A stretch of 64,000 bases of DNA from Gamsiella multidivaricata. Lineage: Eukaryota; Mortierellomycota; Mortierellomycetes; Mortierellales; Mortierellaceae. Shown in pieces: positions 32,975 through 44,631 of this stretch. The position numbers and the translations under genes were made by a program. The notes beneath the pieces were generated by a model that was not told the origin of the DNA, searched no databases, and saw only the letters and a program-made list of their open reading frames with translations. The first letter of the stretch is position 1. Each line of letters begins with the position of its first letter. Location: NCBI RefSeq assembly GCF_025024155.1, contig NW_026251757.1:186001-250000 (forward strand), given 5' to 3'.

Positions 32975-35514
32975 GCCAGAGGAGGTCGTCCTAGTATCTG
33001 TCTTTGCCGCGCGCTTTTCTTGGTTTACTCTGGATATCACACATAACTTGTACACTAGCATTCTGTTCAGTCATTAAAAGGGCAGCTCATCCATTGTTAA
33101 CACTGTTCATCATATCTGTACCAGAGTCGTCCTAGCCTCTTCCATGCTGAACAATGAGAATATGACATCGAAAGGGATCGTCCTTATTGTGATGCAAACG
33201 ATCGGGGCATCCCTACGTTCATCTATCTGCCTTTCCTTTTCCTCCACATCGTAGTTTACACCGTTTCATGCATGCTGACCACATGGGACATCGAAAAAAA
33301 AAAATTGCCCGAGAACAGATGCGTCATGAGCAGATCGTAACAATAGCGCACAGTCCCCATTCCTTATAACGTTGCCAGTCGAGTCATTCACTCTTGGCCC
33401 TATTCTCGAAAAGAGCAAGAGAGCTACTGGATGCACGAGGACAGGACAATTGAACGGCCAAAGACATCTAAATGCCGAGGATCAAACAAAAAACGGAGGG
33501 TGCTGTGCGCTTTGGCCGCTCTTCGCAGTCTTTTTTTGTGGTAGAAAAGAGGGACGGATGCGTCCGGCCCTAAGACATCACACCCCGAGCTGTTCCGTTT
33601 GTCTTTGAGCTGGATGGCTCTTTTTGGTGTGCTGCAGGTGGGTGTCATCCATGTAGAAGACTGTGGCGTTTGATTTGTCTTGGGGGGCTTTTTTTGGACG
33701 ATCTGCTGTCAAAGCGGGAGAACAGGGCTCCTATCTGGAGGGCACAAGACAGGTGTGCGTTTATCGTGTATCTATTGGGATCAATGGCGAGAAGATGGTC
33801 GTGTGTTATGTAGACTATAGTAGTTGTATCCTCAGGATATGAGTACACTAATAGACAGGACTATAGCCCCCTCCTCCTGCAGGTTGATGCTGCGTATCAC
33901 TCAACAAAGGAATGGAGGGGTCGGGAGCCTTCAGCCTGCCTCTATTTTTGCGGAATGTAGAAACAAAAAGCGACAACTCACTGCAGAGCACTCAGCCTCT
34001 TCCTTATTATCCATGAGGGATGTGACGCATGCGTAGGGGTATGATGGAAAACGAATAACTTTATGTAGGGTTCTGCAGAGGAATGCTACTAGTTCCGTGA
34101 AGGATGTACCCGGGTGGTGGAGAAATATAATATAGCAACATACTGCCGCCTGGGGCATGTCAGTTCCCTTTTTCCGTAATTGCACCTTGCTGGTGGAATA
34201 ATAAATGCAAGACCCGCGTCGTGTCTTGGGAGAAGAAGGATGCTACATCCTGGCCCCTCCCCCAAGAGAAGTTCCACTTTTAGATGCAACAAAGCGCAAA
34301 AGCCCCTGCCCCTTTCCCCTTCCCCTGGCATGTTTATTCGTTGACTGTGTCTATTTTTCTATTTTTCCTATTTGTCTATGTTGTTTGTTCCCATTGGCCC
34401 TCATAGCCCCTTTTTGTCTTGTCTTTGAATTAACGTCCCAACCTTACCAGACAGGCGAATGAGACATTCGAACCATAAGTCGCCGAGGAAAGGCCAAGGA
34501 CCAAGCCAGTGTCTATGCCAGTGCCATGTAAACTAGGGTATGTGGACTAGACAGTGCGCACGCTTTCCTTTCTTATTTTGGCAGTGGCCTTTTTTTATTT
34601 GTCTCTGATTCCAGGCACGATTTTGCATGCTGTCCAAAGGACATTTCTCTCTTTTTCTTGATCTGCATTTCCTTCCCCTCTCTCTCTCTTCCATTCTCTT
34701 TCCTCTCTTACCTCTCTCTCTTCCTTTTCTCTCTTCCTTCTCTCTCTTCCCCTCTTTTCCCCTCTTTCAACTACTTGTGTCGACTAATAGCTCCTCCAAT
34801 CGCCCATTCTCACTCGTCTTTATCCTATTTGTAATTCCTAATCATACCCCATCCTGTATCACTTCTTCCACTGTAATTATTCACACATCCACCATACACA
34901 ACAAAGGGTAAAGAATCCTTTTGTTGTCCACAGACATCTCCCTCGTACATCTTCTCCTTCGCAATTCAAGCGATTAGTCTGTGTACTCATCTGCCTCTCA
35001 CTTATTCTTTCCCTCCTCCTGCCTTGTTCCTCCCACTCTCCTCTATCTCTATGTCATCCTTGGCCTACCCACCATCCAATATTCCGCGCACCACACAGCA
35101 GCTAATCTCTGTAGATACCTCCTAGACTCATTTTACGCGCTACGAATCAAGAGCTGGTCTCGAAATTTCATTTCTAGTACCCTTTTCCCTCACTAAAGGT
35201 AGGGCCTATCCCACGAGCACGGGAAAAACGGAGGATTATGAAATTCTTCCTGTTCGCAGGGACACTTGTCATGTTTGATTACACGAGAATTAAAATTTGA
35301 CTACGGGATAGAAAATAAACCTGACACGCTTAGACCCTTACGTTACCCTAACCCGCCACTTTTGCGATTCTATTTTTTAAACTAGCAGTAGCTGCAAGTG
35401 ATCGTTTGCGACTACGGTCATAGTGTCCCAAAACACCAAAAACACACCAGATACTCCACTCTCCAAACTTCGCCCATCACACACACCCATTGTATATACA
35501 GCATCTCTCTACCC
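32975..35514. other. Long intergenic region with a pyrimidine tract
   Basis: 2.5 kb with no supported gene. At 34659-34770 the plus strand is almost entirely C/T, with tcttcc and ctctct words; it probably belongs to the promoter or long leader of the 35.5-kb gene. A single ccctaaccc-like motif at 35345 is not a telomere array. An ATG upstream of 35515 in the same frame (reaching 35398) was not preferred as the start. Confidence 0.5.
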
Positions 35515-38500
35515 ATGGCATCGTCTATCATTGCTTCTTTTCCTAATCCTTCATTCAATACCATCCCTCCCTCACTTTCATCCTATCGCCAAAATACAAC
35601 CAACCCTCAGCAGCATACCACAATGACCAAGGACTCAATAACACCTGCTTCTGCCCCATTGCCGCTTCCCTCCCTGTCCGGTCCTATCCCCATCTATGAC
35701 ACACCCAACTCGCCACGTCGATCAATGTCGCCCATAAATGGCGCTGCCTCTGCAATGAAGAACTTTCTCCGGCGGAGGCGGGGCACCATCACCAGTAGCA
35801 TTAGTAATAGCAGCAATAACGACAGTAACATCGAAACACAGCAAGACACCAACAGTACAAGCAGTAACAGCAGTAGCCACGATCAACCACTATCTGAATC
35901 ACTCTCCCTTGGACTCGCTCAGTCGTTTGTCTTTGTAGGAGGATATGGTGTCGAGCCCGGAACGACAACGCTCGTCTATGATGTGGATTTGTCTTCTGAA
36001 TGCGACTCTCCAACGTTCCCCAAGGACCAGGCCGCAGTCTTGAGTTCCTCCTTTGAGCCCGGCGAGTCGGTGACTAGCCTCGATGATTTGGCTTCGGAGG
36101 GATCGATGGAACAGGCGCCGACCTTCTCACAGACGATGATGGTCCACTTTGACGGTGACGAGACGCTTTCGATGCGCCCATCCGTGCGTCGAATCAGACG
36201 CTCGCGTCATAGGTCGATGACTGCCGGGGTACCGATTAACTGTGCGGAGTTTGCTACTTTGATGTCTATGGCCGCTTTAGACGCTGAATCGCCGAACGAC
36301 TCGGACATGATGATGGCTGCTGCAACGGCTGCCTCAGTCCAGAAGAGATTGACGATGAGATCGATATCGATGGACAGTCTAATGTCGACCTTTACGTCAA
36401 CGGCCGTTCAGGGGGAGGACGGATGTGAGATGAACGATGCTGTGTTTCAGGACCGCCAGGACCAACCCCAGCTCGAAGCACCATCCCCGGACAGCGCTAG
36501 AAGTAACGAGATTCAGAAGGGTGCTGAGGAAGAAGAGAAAACTGAGCTCGATGAGACAGATACGTGTGGTAGCAATTTGGACAGTGAGCTGGTTTGGTCG
36601 TTGGATGCGACGGACATGCCTGCGGAGAGTTTCAAATTGCAGTTCACGCTTGAGGATTTCAAGACTGATACAGAGGAGGAAGATAATGATGAGGCGGAGC
36701 AGAGCAAGGATGGTGATGAGGAAGAGGAGGAGCAACCTGCGGAGCGGCAGAAGCATCATGAAGAGCAATGGGCTGAGTATTTACAAACAGAAAAGAAGCA
36801 ACAGCAACTCCAGCAGCATCAAGAACAAGAACAGCTGCAGCTGCGGCAGCAATTGCAGCCGCAACCGTCGCTGATCTACCAGAACTCTCTCAGGCTCCTG
36901 GTAGGACAAGCTTTCACGTCCTCAACTCCCTCAAACAGCAAAATGACTAGCAACGGCAACGAAAACAATAGCAGTATCAACGGTACTGCCAAGCGGCCAA
37001 CCGCTGGTGCCGCCTCTGCACACCTCCAGAACACGCTCGAGGATCTTGAGAAGGAGATTGATGGGTTTCAATACAAGGAGTCTGACGAGATCGAAGGTCG
37101 CTCGGGCGCGTCTGTCCCAGTACAGAGTAACAAGGTCCTGCTGGTCTCGAATTGTTCCTCACCGACACAGTTCTATGATGCACCGCAGACACGGTATGCG
37201 CTTCAAACGTTCTTGGCGAGCGGCGAACGAAAGTTTGAGGAGGTGGTCGAGTACGGGTTCCCGTCCGAGGTGCTTTGTAATGCAGATGGCCGAGCTGGCA
37301 AGCACACGGTAACTGGTGTTATTAAGCGGGAGCAGCGGAAGAAGCCAGAGAGGTGTCGGTATGTGACATTGAGGGTTACACTGACGCCCTGGCATGCGAG
37401 AGCGGACGAGATCAAACTGTATGGTCCAATGGGTGCGCCTGGCAAACAGTTGCAGTTCAGGTCGATGGTCCATAGGATCTTTTCACGGTCGCCCAGCAAC
37501 GGCAGTAGCGTCGCCTCGTCTCCACGTCTCACGGCTTCTATGAGGGTGCCCTCGAGCCGGGCCATGGTTAATACGGAACAGTCCATGGACGCTGCTGGGA
37601 CGCGGCGTCCACGGGGTTTGACCGCCAAGGAAGCGATGGAGTCCGATACGGCCACGCCTTGGTCGGAGCCGATTCTCACACCGCCACCATCCGGGCGTTT
37701 GGAGCCTAGTGACCTGTCGCGCGCCACGAGCTGTATCTTTGACAAGACCCAATCCGAAAGCCGGACCAGCGACCGCACCTTTGGAAGGGTGAGCGGTACA
37801 GTCAGGCAACAAGACAAGGTCATCGTGATGCCTCCTTCTCCAGATCCATCGCCTGCTCTGAATCCGCTTTCGTCGCCAAAGGAGATTCAGGTCCAGACTC
37901 AGGCTCAGGCGCAGGAGAAGAATGCTTTGATCGTGGGTACGGGGATGATCTCTCCTCCTGGCACGCGTTCATCATCGCCGAGCTTTCATTACCATTCACA
38001 GTCGCAACTTCCAAGGAGGGAATCACTCTCGCCGTTGTCTGTTCCGATCAAGAACCTTTACGATAGTCCCTCAACACCCATCATGGCGCCCATGCCCATG
38101 CACATGTCCTTGCTGTTACCGTCATCGTCGCGCCATAAGCACTCCTCATCCGCCAACGAAACAGACGCGTTCCGCGAGAGTGTTATCACCCCGATTGAGA
38201 GCCCAGGATCTGAAGGTACAACGATGTCTACCTCTACCAAAGATTACTTTAGTCGCCGACGTGCCGAGAGGGGAGCAAGTTACCGGGGCGATGTGAGTCC
38301 TAGCTCCGGTCCTGGTGCTAGTCCTGCACTTCAGCCCCAGCAGCAGCAGCAGCAGCCGAGACGGAGTTCGAGGTATCCATACCAGCTACATGCACAGTAC
38401 CAGGAGCAGGTGCTCCGACAGCAGCATTTGGCAGCGCGCTCGCCCGTTCCATCTCCGCACCCACGTACGGTGTCGACAATAGAGCAACAGCAGGAGTATT

Positions 38501-39081
38501 ATCAAGCTGCAGCGGCCGCGATGCAGCTGCAGCTGCAGCAACAGCAGCAGCGGCAACAGAGGGAGCAGAAGGAGCTGGCGCAGGCGAAGCAGGGCACCAA
38601 GCTGTTCCATTTCTCGTCGAAGGATAAGAAAAAGAAGTCGAGCACACCTATGGTCTCGGTCTTGGAGCTGGAGGACGCTGAGGTCGAGGAGGAGGAGATC
38701 CAGCAGCAGCCGCGTGTAGGAGCTAAGAGCTGGAGGCGACAGAGTCAGCGTGTCGTTGCCTCGGGTACTTCTCAGAACTACCACGGCCATAGCAACAACA
38801 ACAGCGGCGGCTACGGCGGTGCAGGATACCAGCAGCAGATGGTGTGCGCGCCGTACGAAGTTTCGAGGCGGGATGAGAATGATGACCAGCAAGGCGCGGA
38901 GGCGTACTTTGAGACGAATGTGGACTATCATAATCACTATGGAAAGGGGCACGGGCGAGAAGGCGTAGAAGAGTATTTTGATCGTCAGTCGAATGCGGCT
39001 TCTGCGGCAGCCGTGGGTGGATGCTGGAGGGATGTACAGTGTTACCAGACGGATAACATGAAGGATTATGCGTTCCCGTGA
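35515..39081 (+). CDS. 1188-residue disordered protein, function unknown
   Basis: Single exon. Start chosen at 35515 (ATGGCATCG after CCC), because the in-frame extension upstream reads like leader. Composition is dominated by Ser, Pro, Gln, Thr and acidic runs: an N-terminal Ser/Asn region, a basic patch (NFLRRRRGT), an acidic block (EEDNDEAEQSKDGDEEEEE) followed by polyGln, and further polyGln near 950-1060. One stretch at about 570-690 (SPTQFYDAPQTRYALQTFLA, then RCRYVTLRVTLTPWHARADE) looks folded and may be a small domain I do not recognise. Many SP/TP and RRxS sites suggest a phosphorylated regulatory protein. Homology search is needed to say more. Confidence 0.72.
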   Translation: MASSIIASFPNPSFNTIPPSLSSYRQNTTNPQQHTTMTKDSITPASAPLPLPSLSGPIPIYDTPNSPRRSMSPINGAASAMKNFLRRRRGTITSSISNSSNNDSNIETQQDTNSTSSNSSSHDQPLSESLSLGLAQSFVFVGGYGVEPGTTTLVYDVDLSSECDSPTFPKDQAAVLSSSFEPGESVTSLDDLASEGSMEQAPTFSQTMMVHFDGDETLSMRPSVRRIRRSRHRSMTAGVPINCAEFATLMSMAALDAESPNDSDMMMAAATAASVQKRLTMRSISMDSLMSTFTSTAVQGEDGCEMNDAVFQDRQDQPQLEAPSPDSARSNEIQKGAEEEEKTELDETDTCGSNLDSELVWSLDATDMPAESFKLQFTLEDFKTDTEEEDNDEAEQSKDGDEEEEEQPAERQKHHEEQWAEYLQTEKKQQQLQQHQEQEQLQLRQQLQPQPSLIYQNSLRLLVGQAFTSSTPSNSKMTSNGNENNSSINGTAKRPTAGAASAHLQNTLEDLEKEIDGFQYKESDEIEGRSGASVPVQSNKVLLVSNCSSPTQFYDAPQTRYALQTFLASGERKFEEVVEYGFPSEVLCNADGRAGKHTVTGVIKREQRKKPERCRYVTLRVTLTPWHARADEIKLYGPMGAPGKQLQFRSMVHRIFSRSPSNGSSVASSPRLTASMRVPSSRAMVNTEQSMDAAGTRRPRGLTAKEAMESDTATPWSEPILTPPPSGRLEPSDLSRATSCIFDKTQSESRTSDRTFGRVSGTVRQQDKVIVMPPSPDPSPALNPLSSPKEIQVQTQAQAQEKNALIVGTGMISPPGTRSSSPSFHYHSQSQLPRRESLSPLSVPIKNLYDSPSTPIMAPMPMHMSLLLPSSSRHKHSSSANETDAFRESVITPIESPGSEGTTMSTSTKDYFSRRRAERGASYRGDVSPSSGPGASPALQPQQQQQQPRRSSRYPYQLHAQYQEQVLRQQHLAARSPVPSPHPRTVSTIEQQQEYYQAAAAAMQLQLQQQQQRQQREQKELAQAKQGTKLFHFSSKDKKKKSSTPMVSVLELEDAEVEEEEIQQQPRVGAKSWRRQSQRVVASGTSQNYHGHSNNNSGGYGGAGYQQQMVCAPYEVSRRDENDDQQGAEAYFETNVDYHNHYGKGHGREGVEEYFDRQSNAASAAAVGGCWRDVQCYQTDNMKDYAFP

Positions 39082-39326
39082 AGTCGATAAGAGGAAGGCA
39101 TAGGCGAAGGCGCAACAGGCACGAGTTATAGACATGAAGCATATAGCGTCCTCCTTTCCATGACCATAAAGACACTTGACAATTCTAATGCTCTCCTTCT
39201 GAAAACAATAAAAAGGAACAAAAAAAAAAGTACGTATATTTTTCTGCATATTGCTATGAGCTCTGAGGGCGCGTCCTCCTGCAAAGTCCTCATTCAAGTC
39301 GCTGCTTAGCTGTTATGCTCTCACTA

Positions 39327-39590
39327 TTATGGCGATTTTCTTAGGTCAACCCTCCGGATATGGTTTTCTATTGTTGCTTCGCATGAGACGTTAAACGCAT
39401 ACCGCCTCGATTCAGAATACTGATGCGATGCGGGTACACCTGTGGGGCATTTATTGGCTCTTGTGTCTTGAATGATGTTGTTGGACGTTCCGCGATATAA
39501 ATCGTCGTCCATGAATTTGCATCTTGTGGTGAGATTCTGCTGTCGCTTTGTCGTTTCCGACTCGTTTGATGGTGTTCTTTTCAGCAGCAT
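39327..39590 (-). CDS. Small hypothetical protein, 87 residues
   Basis: Open frame with well-balanced, polar composition (KRQQNLTTRCKFMDDDLYRG, ending RRVDLRKSP) and an A-rich leader directly before the ATG. No family recognised. A possible donor (CAG|GTGTAC) within it could mean it is an exon of something longer. It lies 3' of the large disordered gene, on the opposite strand. Confidence 0.38.
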   Translation of the reverse strand: MLLKRTPSNESETTKRQQNLTTRCKFMDDDLYRGTSNNIIQDTRANKCPTGVPASHQYSESRRYAFNVSCEATIENHIRRVDLRKSP

Positions 39591-39746
39591 AACTTTTTTT
39601 TAGTTTTTTTTTCTGGTCGTTGACGTTTTGGGACCAATGTCCATTCTTCTACTATGAAATTGTTCCCTTATTTTTCTTAAACCAGCTCAACCGTAGACTG
39701 TATGTAGCCCGAATGTCAGAGACACAGAAGAGGCTTTAGAAGAGCC

Positions 39747-39772
39747 AAAAAAAAAAAAAAAAAAAAAAAAAA
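39747..39772 (+). repeat. A26 homopolymer
   Basis: Run of 26 A in intergenic sequence. No element with target-site duplication was recognised next to it. Confidence 0.85.
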
Positions 39773-41899
39773 CTGAAGTACTGCATGGAAAGCTTACATC
39801 TTTTCGTAGGATGGAGAACTATGATAAGCCAATTCTCCTTGCATTGTAACCCTAGATACGATTGAGAACTGGCATGGGTTTGTCTAGAGGGTTTCGACTA
39901 GTTCAGCAGACTAGTATCGGGCTAGTGAAATGGGACGGACAAGACTGATGCTAATCCAGACCCTGCTGATTCCCGTGGGTAAGTGAGTGAGCGGAAGAGC
40001 AAAAGTGGAGAATAGAGCGTTTCAATCAAGAAACTAGTCAGAAAGGTGGGAAGTTTAGTCCAGGGTTAGAAATTGACGAGCGAAGATACAAACACTCTTT
40101 TACGAGGAGTCAAATCCGCATGCATCGTGGGCAAGTAATGTGTCATAGATATCTATTGCTGTTGGGCCAATGGCTGTGAAAGATGCTCCCTAGAGGGATA
40201 GGACAGGGAGGTTGTGTGCCTGTCAATGACGGTACTGTGGAGTGTCTCAACTGCTCGGTTCTGAGGGTGACCCGCGCTGACGAAGCCGCGTATTCCAGTG
40301 ATGTCCCCGGTTATAGACAGGGAATTGTGTGAGAAAATACAGATAGGGATTACAAAAAGAGCTCTTGCGATGTATGAGCTGTATGCGCTCTATTCAGCCA
40401 GTCCGTTGCACTTAGTGGGAGTGAAATGCAGTTGGTGGCGGTGCTCGTCTGTTGGATCCTATTGGCCAACTCTATCGGTTTCATCTAGCAAGCAATTGTC
40501 GCCCTTACTTGCTGTCTCCTTGGACCACTAACTAATAGTCCAGGTAAGTTGGAAAGGCGCCGTAATTTAGGTTTTAAGGATAACGCTGACAGGAGACAAT
40601 AGTTATGAATTAGATATCAGACTCAGCAATGGTTCATTTTTGCGATTCATTACTAAACTAATTCTCATCGCAGCCGACTTCAACCCTAAACGAATGTAAA
40701 TGCCCCAAGGATAAGACAGCACTTGACCCAATATCTCGGCATCCTCAGCTCATAGCCACGGCTCCCGTCAGCAATAATGGGCATGCTAACATAAACGTGT
40801 TCATTTTATTCATAACTGTAGCGTAGCAGTCAGAAATATGTTGAATCGAGTGAAGAACTTATTCGATGGTGAAAGGAGCAGCCTTAAATCAATTGCCTAG
40901 CAATCAACACTATTGGCGACAGGTACGGAAAAATACAGCATGAGAGCACGCAAAGACGCTGTAGATACGTATTTCACTCACGCCAAAGCTCATTTAGAAT
41001 GGACTTCAATGTTTGTAGCCATAAGCGTATGAAGGTGCATGAAAAGCTGACGGCATTTCTCTTGCCCTAATACTGGCTCTCATCTAGTTCTTCATCTTCT
41101 CATCTTCATCTTCGTTGTCTGTCTCGCGCTTTCGTTTCGTTCTCGCGCTTCCCCAACGCGCTGCTTGCCGAATCTGCTGTCTTCTTTTTCGCGTTTTCCG
41201 CGACCGCCATAACCAAGCGCACTAAATCCGTCATTATGGAAGATACAGTGTTCTCGTAGAGGCATGCGCTGATAAGGAATGTTAGAAGGATGTTACCATG
41301 TAGAGAGAATATTTGCGAGAAACAGCCAGTGCGTTAGATGTCCATATCCCCCACCGCGATGAGAGTAAGGAGAGCGTTTCTTGCAATGCATTTATGCTCA
41401 TGGTCCCTCTATCTACATGTTCGCGCTTGTGCCCGTGTGCGTTTTAGTGCTGTTGTGTGGGAAGTTGCTGTTTAATACGTTGTATACAGTGCTATCATTG
41501 TGGGAGCCCTCACTAGCTGGGGATGCGAGATTATATCCTTGAGAAGGGAAAAGTAATACGAACGGGTGTAGATTTGACCTTCGAAATAGGGCTTTGACCT
41601 GTTTATTTGTAGAAGTATTATGGAGAAGCGAGCTGGTAGGAAATTACCAGTAGCGCGGCATCTCGAGGCTATGGCGCAAGGAATAGCTATAGTGGACCAG
41701 TTGGCTAGTGAAACTGAAGAAAATATCGAGCAATCGAATTAGTAACTTGGAAGACCTCAAACGCTGAGAAATGGATATGAGCAATAGATAATCAGTGAAA
41801 TGAACGAGCGTATTAAAAGAATATATTGGTAAAGGTTCTACTTCAGGAAGAGGCGCGAAGCGACAGTAGGTCCTTCAGTTCCTGGGACTTTTGAACCTG
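39773..41899. other. Gene-poor stretch with faint coding traces
   Basis: No gene model is supported. A minus-strand frame at about 41085-41210 reads as a basic then acidic C-terminal tail (RKTRKRRQQIRQAARWG ... DNEDEDEKMKN, stop) after an ag, and could be a relic exon. Two other short open stretches (41440-41590) also read as protein on the minus strand. The 40298 plus-strand frame has no further support. This may be decayed gene or transposon sequence. Confidence 0.4.
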
Positions 41900-43069
41900 T
41901 TACTTATACTGAGCCATCTGCTCCTGCTGCTGCTGTGCCAACTGCTTTTTCATTTGCTCATTTTCTAACATGAGCTGCTGAATAGTAGCGACATTGGCCG
42001 TCACTGCCTGGTCTTCAACTGTTGGCAATAAATTCCCTTGGTTTTCCTCCTCTTGAGCCACCAACACACCACTCTCTGCATCCGATGCAGAGTCTCCGCT
42101 CGTCGCACTTTTATCCATGCCATCCACACTGTCTACCTCTGAATTGCTGTCTCCGATCTGCGTATCCTCATCGCGTTCCCATTCTTCGATCAGCTCACTA
42201 TCACCTGTATTGACCTTGTCCCTGAACTCGGTACCTCTTGCGATATTCAAAGACACTCTGAGTTTTAGCAGTGAAGTAGATCTCTTTAGGGAACCAGTTG
42301 TACGTCTGCCGAAATCCTGGAATGTGGTAGGACATGTTCTCATCGAACTCGATATATTGCAGTGGGGATTCGACCCAGGCAAGGCGCCAGCTGTCACCGA
42401 CCTCCTTGAACACCTCGTTGATTAGGGCTATGACGTGTTAATGTGTTAGACAATTGATGAGGTGGTTAGGGAAGGAGATAGGAATCTGCCGCGAATTATG
42501 CTATGAAACACGGCTTTTATTTCTGTGTTGCTCTTTCTTTATAAAGCTATGTTGGCAACAACAGGGTGCGTGAATTCCTTGATATAGTGGCCACGGATCC
42601 TGTTTGACAGACTCGGAGATTCAATCAGATAGCGAGCCATGCTTAAATAACCAATTGCTTCAATGGTGACGACGTCGTCGAGATCGGAGCTGGGGTTGCA
42701 GTTGGCAAGGGCTGACGGCATTAGGGATATCACTTTATGTCAAGAATGAAATGAGAGCCTGGCCAGAACGGCTTGCTTCATCTCCATAATTCAAGCGCAT
42801 CTCTAAATATTTTCTCTGCCCTTGCATCTCATGGCAACTCCCAAGCTGTGCCATAAATGATGCAGATCCAAGTTAGATCATTGGGCGCATATAGGCGATG
42901 AATTCAGTTACCGCTCTACCATATTACACGTCTTCCAGCGGAAAAGGCGGTGGTAATCTCCCACGGCGGGAAACACGCGCCTGAAATGAATCATGCGCGG
43001 TAGCAGAGTACGTAGTCCAAAAACAGATGGCGAAGGGTGTTGTGTGACCACAATATCAATAAAATCCAT
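41900..43069 (-). CDS. Unrecognised four-exon gene
   Basis: Exons (minus): 42928-43069, 42595-42711, 42257-42427, 41900-42204; 244 residues with all phases consistent. The third intron is only 52 bases (donor GTGTCT, acceptor tacag); without it the gene would look frameshifted. Exon text is protein-like throughout: MDFIDIVVTQHP and RVFPAVGDYHRLFRW at the start, then IEAIGYLSMARYLIESPS, then PGFRQTYNWFPKEIYF, then an acidic Ser/Asp region and a Gln-rich C-terminal coiled coil (QLMLENEQMKKQLAQQQQEQ). The donor of exon 2 (C|GTGG) is weak. No known family; possibly lineage-specific or a domesticated element. Confidence 0.48.
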
Positions 43070-43423
43070 GACCAGCGATATGGTGAATACATGCGGCGAT
43101 GGAGATCCCTGCGGAGGAAAATATGGAGACTGGGAGACGCTGCTGTAGCGCTACGCTAAGTGTGTAATCCAAATGCACCTAATCGATACCAGATTTAGTC
43201 GGTCGATCCTTTCTATTTGATGTGTGCACAAATAACACCCGTAGACCCCAAAAGTTAGTCTGATTGCACCAAAGATGTATACAAGCTGTTGGCGAAAAGA
43301 TCAACAAAAAAATAGCAAACAAACACGCTCGACAGTGTTCAATTGCACGGTATATATTTAAGTCTAAATCTATGTGCATAGCAATATATGATTCATTTCT
43401 TTCCACCATCTAGTATCTTTCCA
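43070..43423. other. Intergenic stretch, no gene seen
   Basis: 354 bases between the unknown gene and the DUF71 gene. A/T-rich, with no coding region supported. Confidence 0.5.
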
Positions 43424-44271
43424 TTACTCGTCCCGAACCAGCCTGACACCCTTAAAATCCATGAACACAAACTCTCCTTCTCTCTTAGGCTCGCCCTCAT
43501 ACTCAATCCTATAGCCATTATACAACTCTGGGACCGTCAACACCATCGTATGGAACTCTCCCATCTCGCCACCCATATCCACATCCCCCTGTCTCGGCTC
43601 CAACATCGTTTTCTTGAATTCCGGAGTGAGTTTTTGGCCGACGAACTGGCGGGCAAGGGATTCGTCATTGTTCAGCTTTTGAATCGACGCGCAAGTGATA
43701 AGGAGTGAGAAACCACGAGAGAAGAGCGTCGATAGGAGCTCATTTCGATCGATGGCCCAGATCGGACAGGAGAGCGGAATAATGTCCTGAGTGGCTCGGG
43801 TCATGAAGTTATCGCACACGTTCAGGATATCGCCTAGGAAAGCAGGGCATGGAAAGCGAATTGGAAAATGGTTAGTGCGGAAACGCATTAATTAATTGAT
43901 GAAACAATTGCTGTGCAACGTTCCATTGCTTCGATTGCACACCCTAAGAACTTCCCGACGATGCAATTGCACAACATACCGGTGACAAGGAGGTCGAGGT
44001 TATATATTTCCTTGACCTCGGCAATCTTTTCGCGGTAACATTCGAGATGGGTCTTGCCCTCTTCACCGATCTCAACCAAGATGTGAGGGATATCGAGCGC
44101 CTTAGCCTGCAACTTGATGACTTCGAGCGAGTGTGCTTTGAAGGAGGTGAAGTTCTTGGGGCCAAATGTGATAAGAACCACAACGTCGTGCGTCGCTTTT
44201 GTCAGGCACAGCGCCAACGTACAGTCCTTTCCACCCGTGAACGATACCGCGGCTCTTTTTTTGGTTGTCAT
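43424..44271 (-). CDS. DUF71 PP-loop ATPase, diphthine-ammonia ligase-like
   Basis: Exons (minus): 43980-44271 and 43424-43833; 233 residues. Member of the Diphthami_syn_2 (DUF71) fold: a PP-loop GGKDCTLAL near residue 14, and GGEMGEFHTMV near 188, the counterpart of the family GEGGEYET motif. Dph6 amidates diphthine on eEF2 with ATP and ammonia. This protein is shorter than fungal Dph6 and lacks its C-terminal RidA-like domains, and has Cys where the PP-loop usually has Ser. It may therefore be a paralogue with another substrate. The start at 44271 was chosen over an upstream ATG because the extension is Ser/His-rich and leader-like. Divergent from VPS36. Confidence 0.72.
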
Positions 44272-44631
44272 GGAGAATGAGTAGGAGAGTGCGGAATGAG
44301 AGATGTGTCGAAGGGAGATGTGATGTAGAAAATGGAGGGAATAGGGTGGTTTTCTCGGAACAGAAAGTCTGTTTCCCCGCACCGCGCTGACATTCCCTCA
44401 TTTGACCATTTCTGAACGAGTACCAAAACCACATCGCCCTCTTTCTTTTTCATGAGCAGCCTCCTTCGCCATCAACGCGACAACGACCAGCATCGACACC
44501 TCCCGACAAGCACAACAGGACACGCCTTCCCAGACAACAAGCCAGCTCTGTCCGTATTCCTTCGGGTCTAACTATAACATCTCGCTCTTGAACACACACT
44601 TCAGCATCGCTTCAACTTCAACTTCAACTTC
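44272..44631. promoter_or_regulatory. Shared upstream region of the DUF71 gene and VPS36
   Basis: 360 bases between divergent start codons. The part near VPS36 has three cttcaa-type repeats (acttcaacttcaacttcatgg) just before the ATG. No recognised promoter element. Confidence 0.4.

Noticed and set aside
34627..34911. A 94-codon Ser/Leu/Phe-rich frame.
   Set aside because: Explained by the C/T-rich tract; low complexity, no other coding sign.
35340..35356. A ccctaaccc motif resembling a telomere repeat.
   Set aside because: Only one copy; no array.
42201..42240. An apparent frameshift in the unknown 41.9-43.1-kb gene.
   Set aside because: A 52-base intron (42205-42256) restores a single frame with consistent phases.
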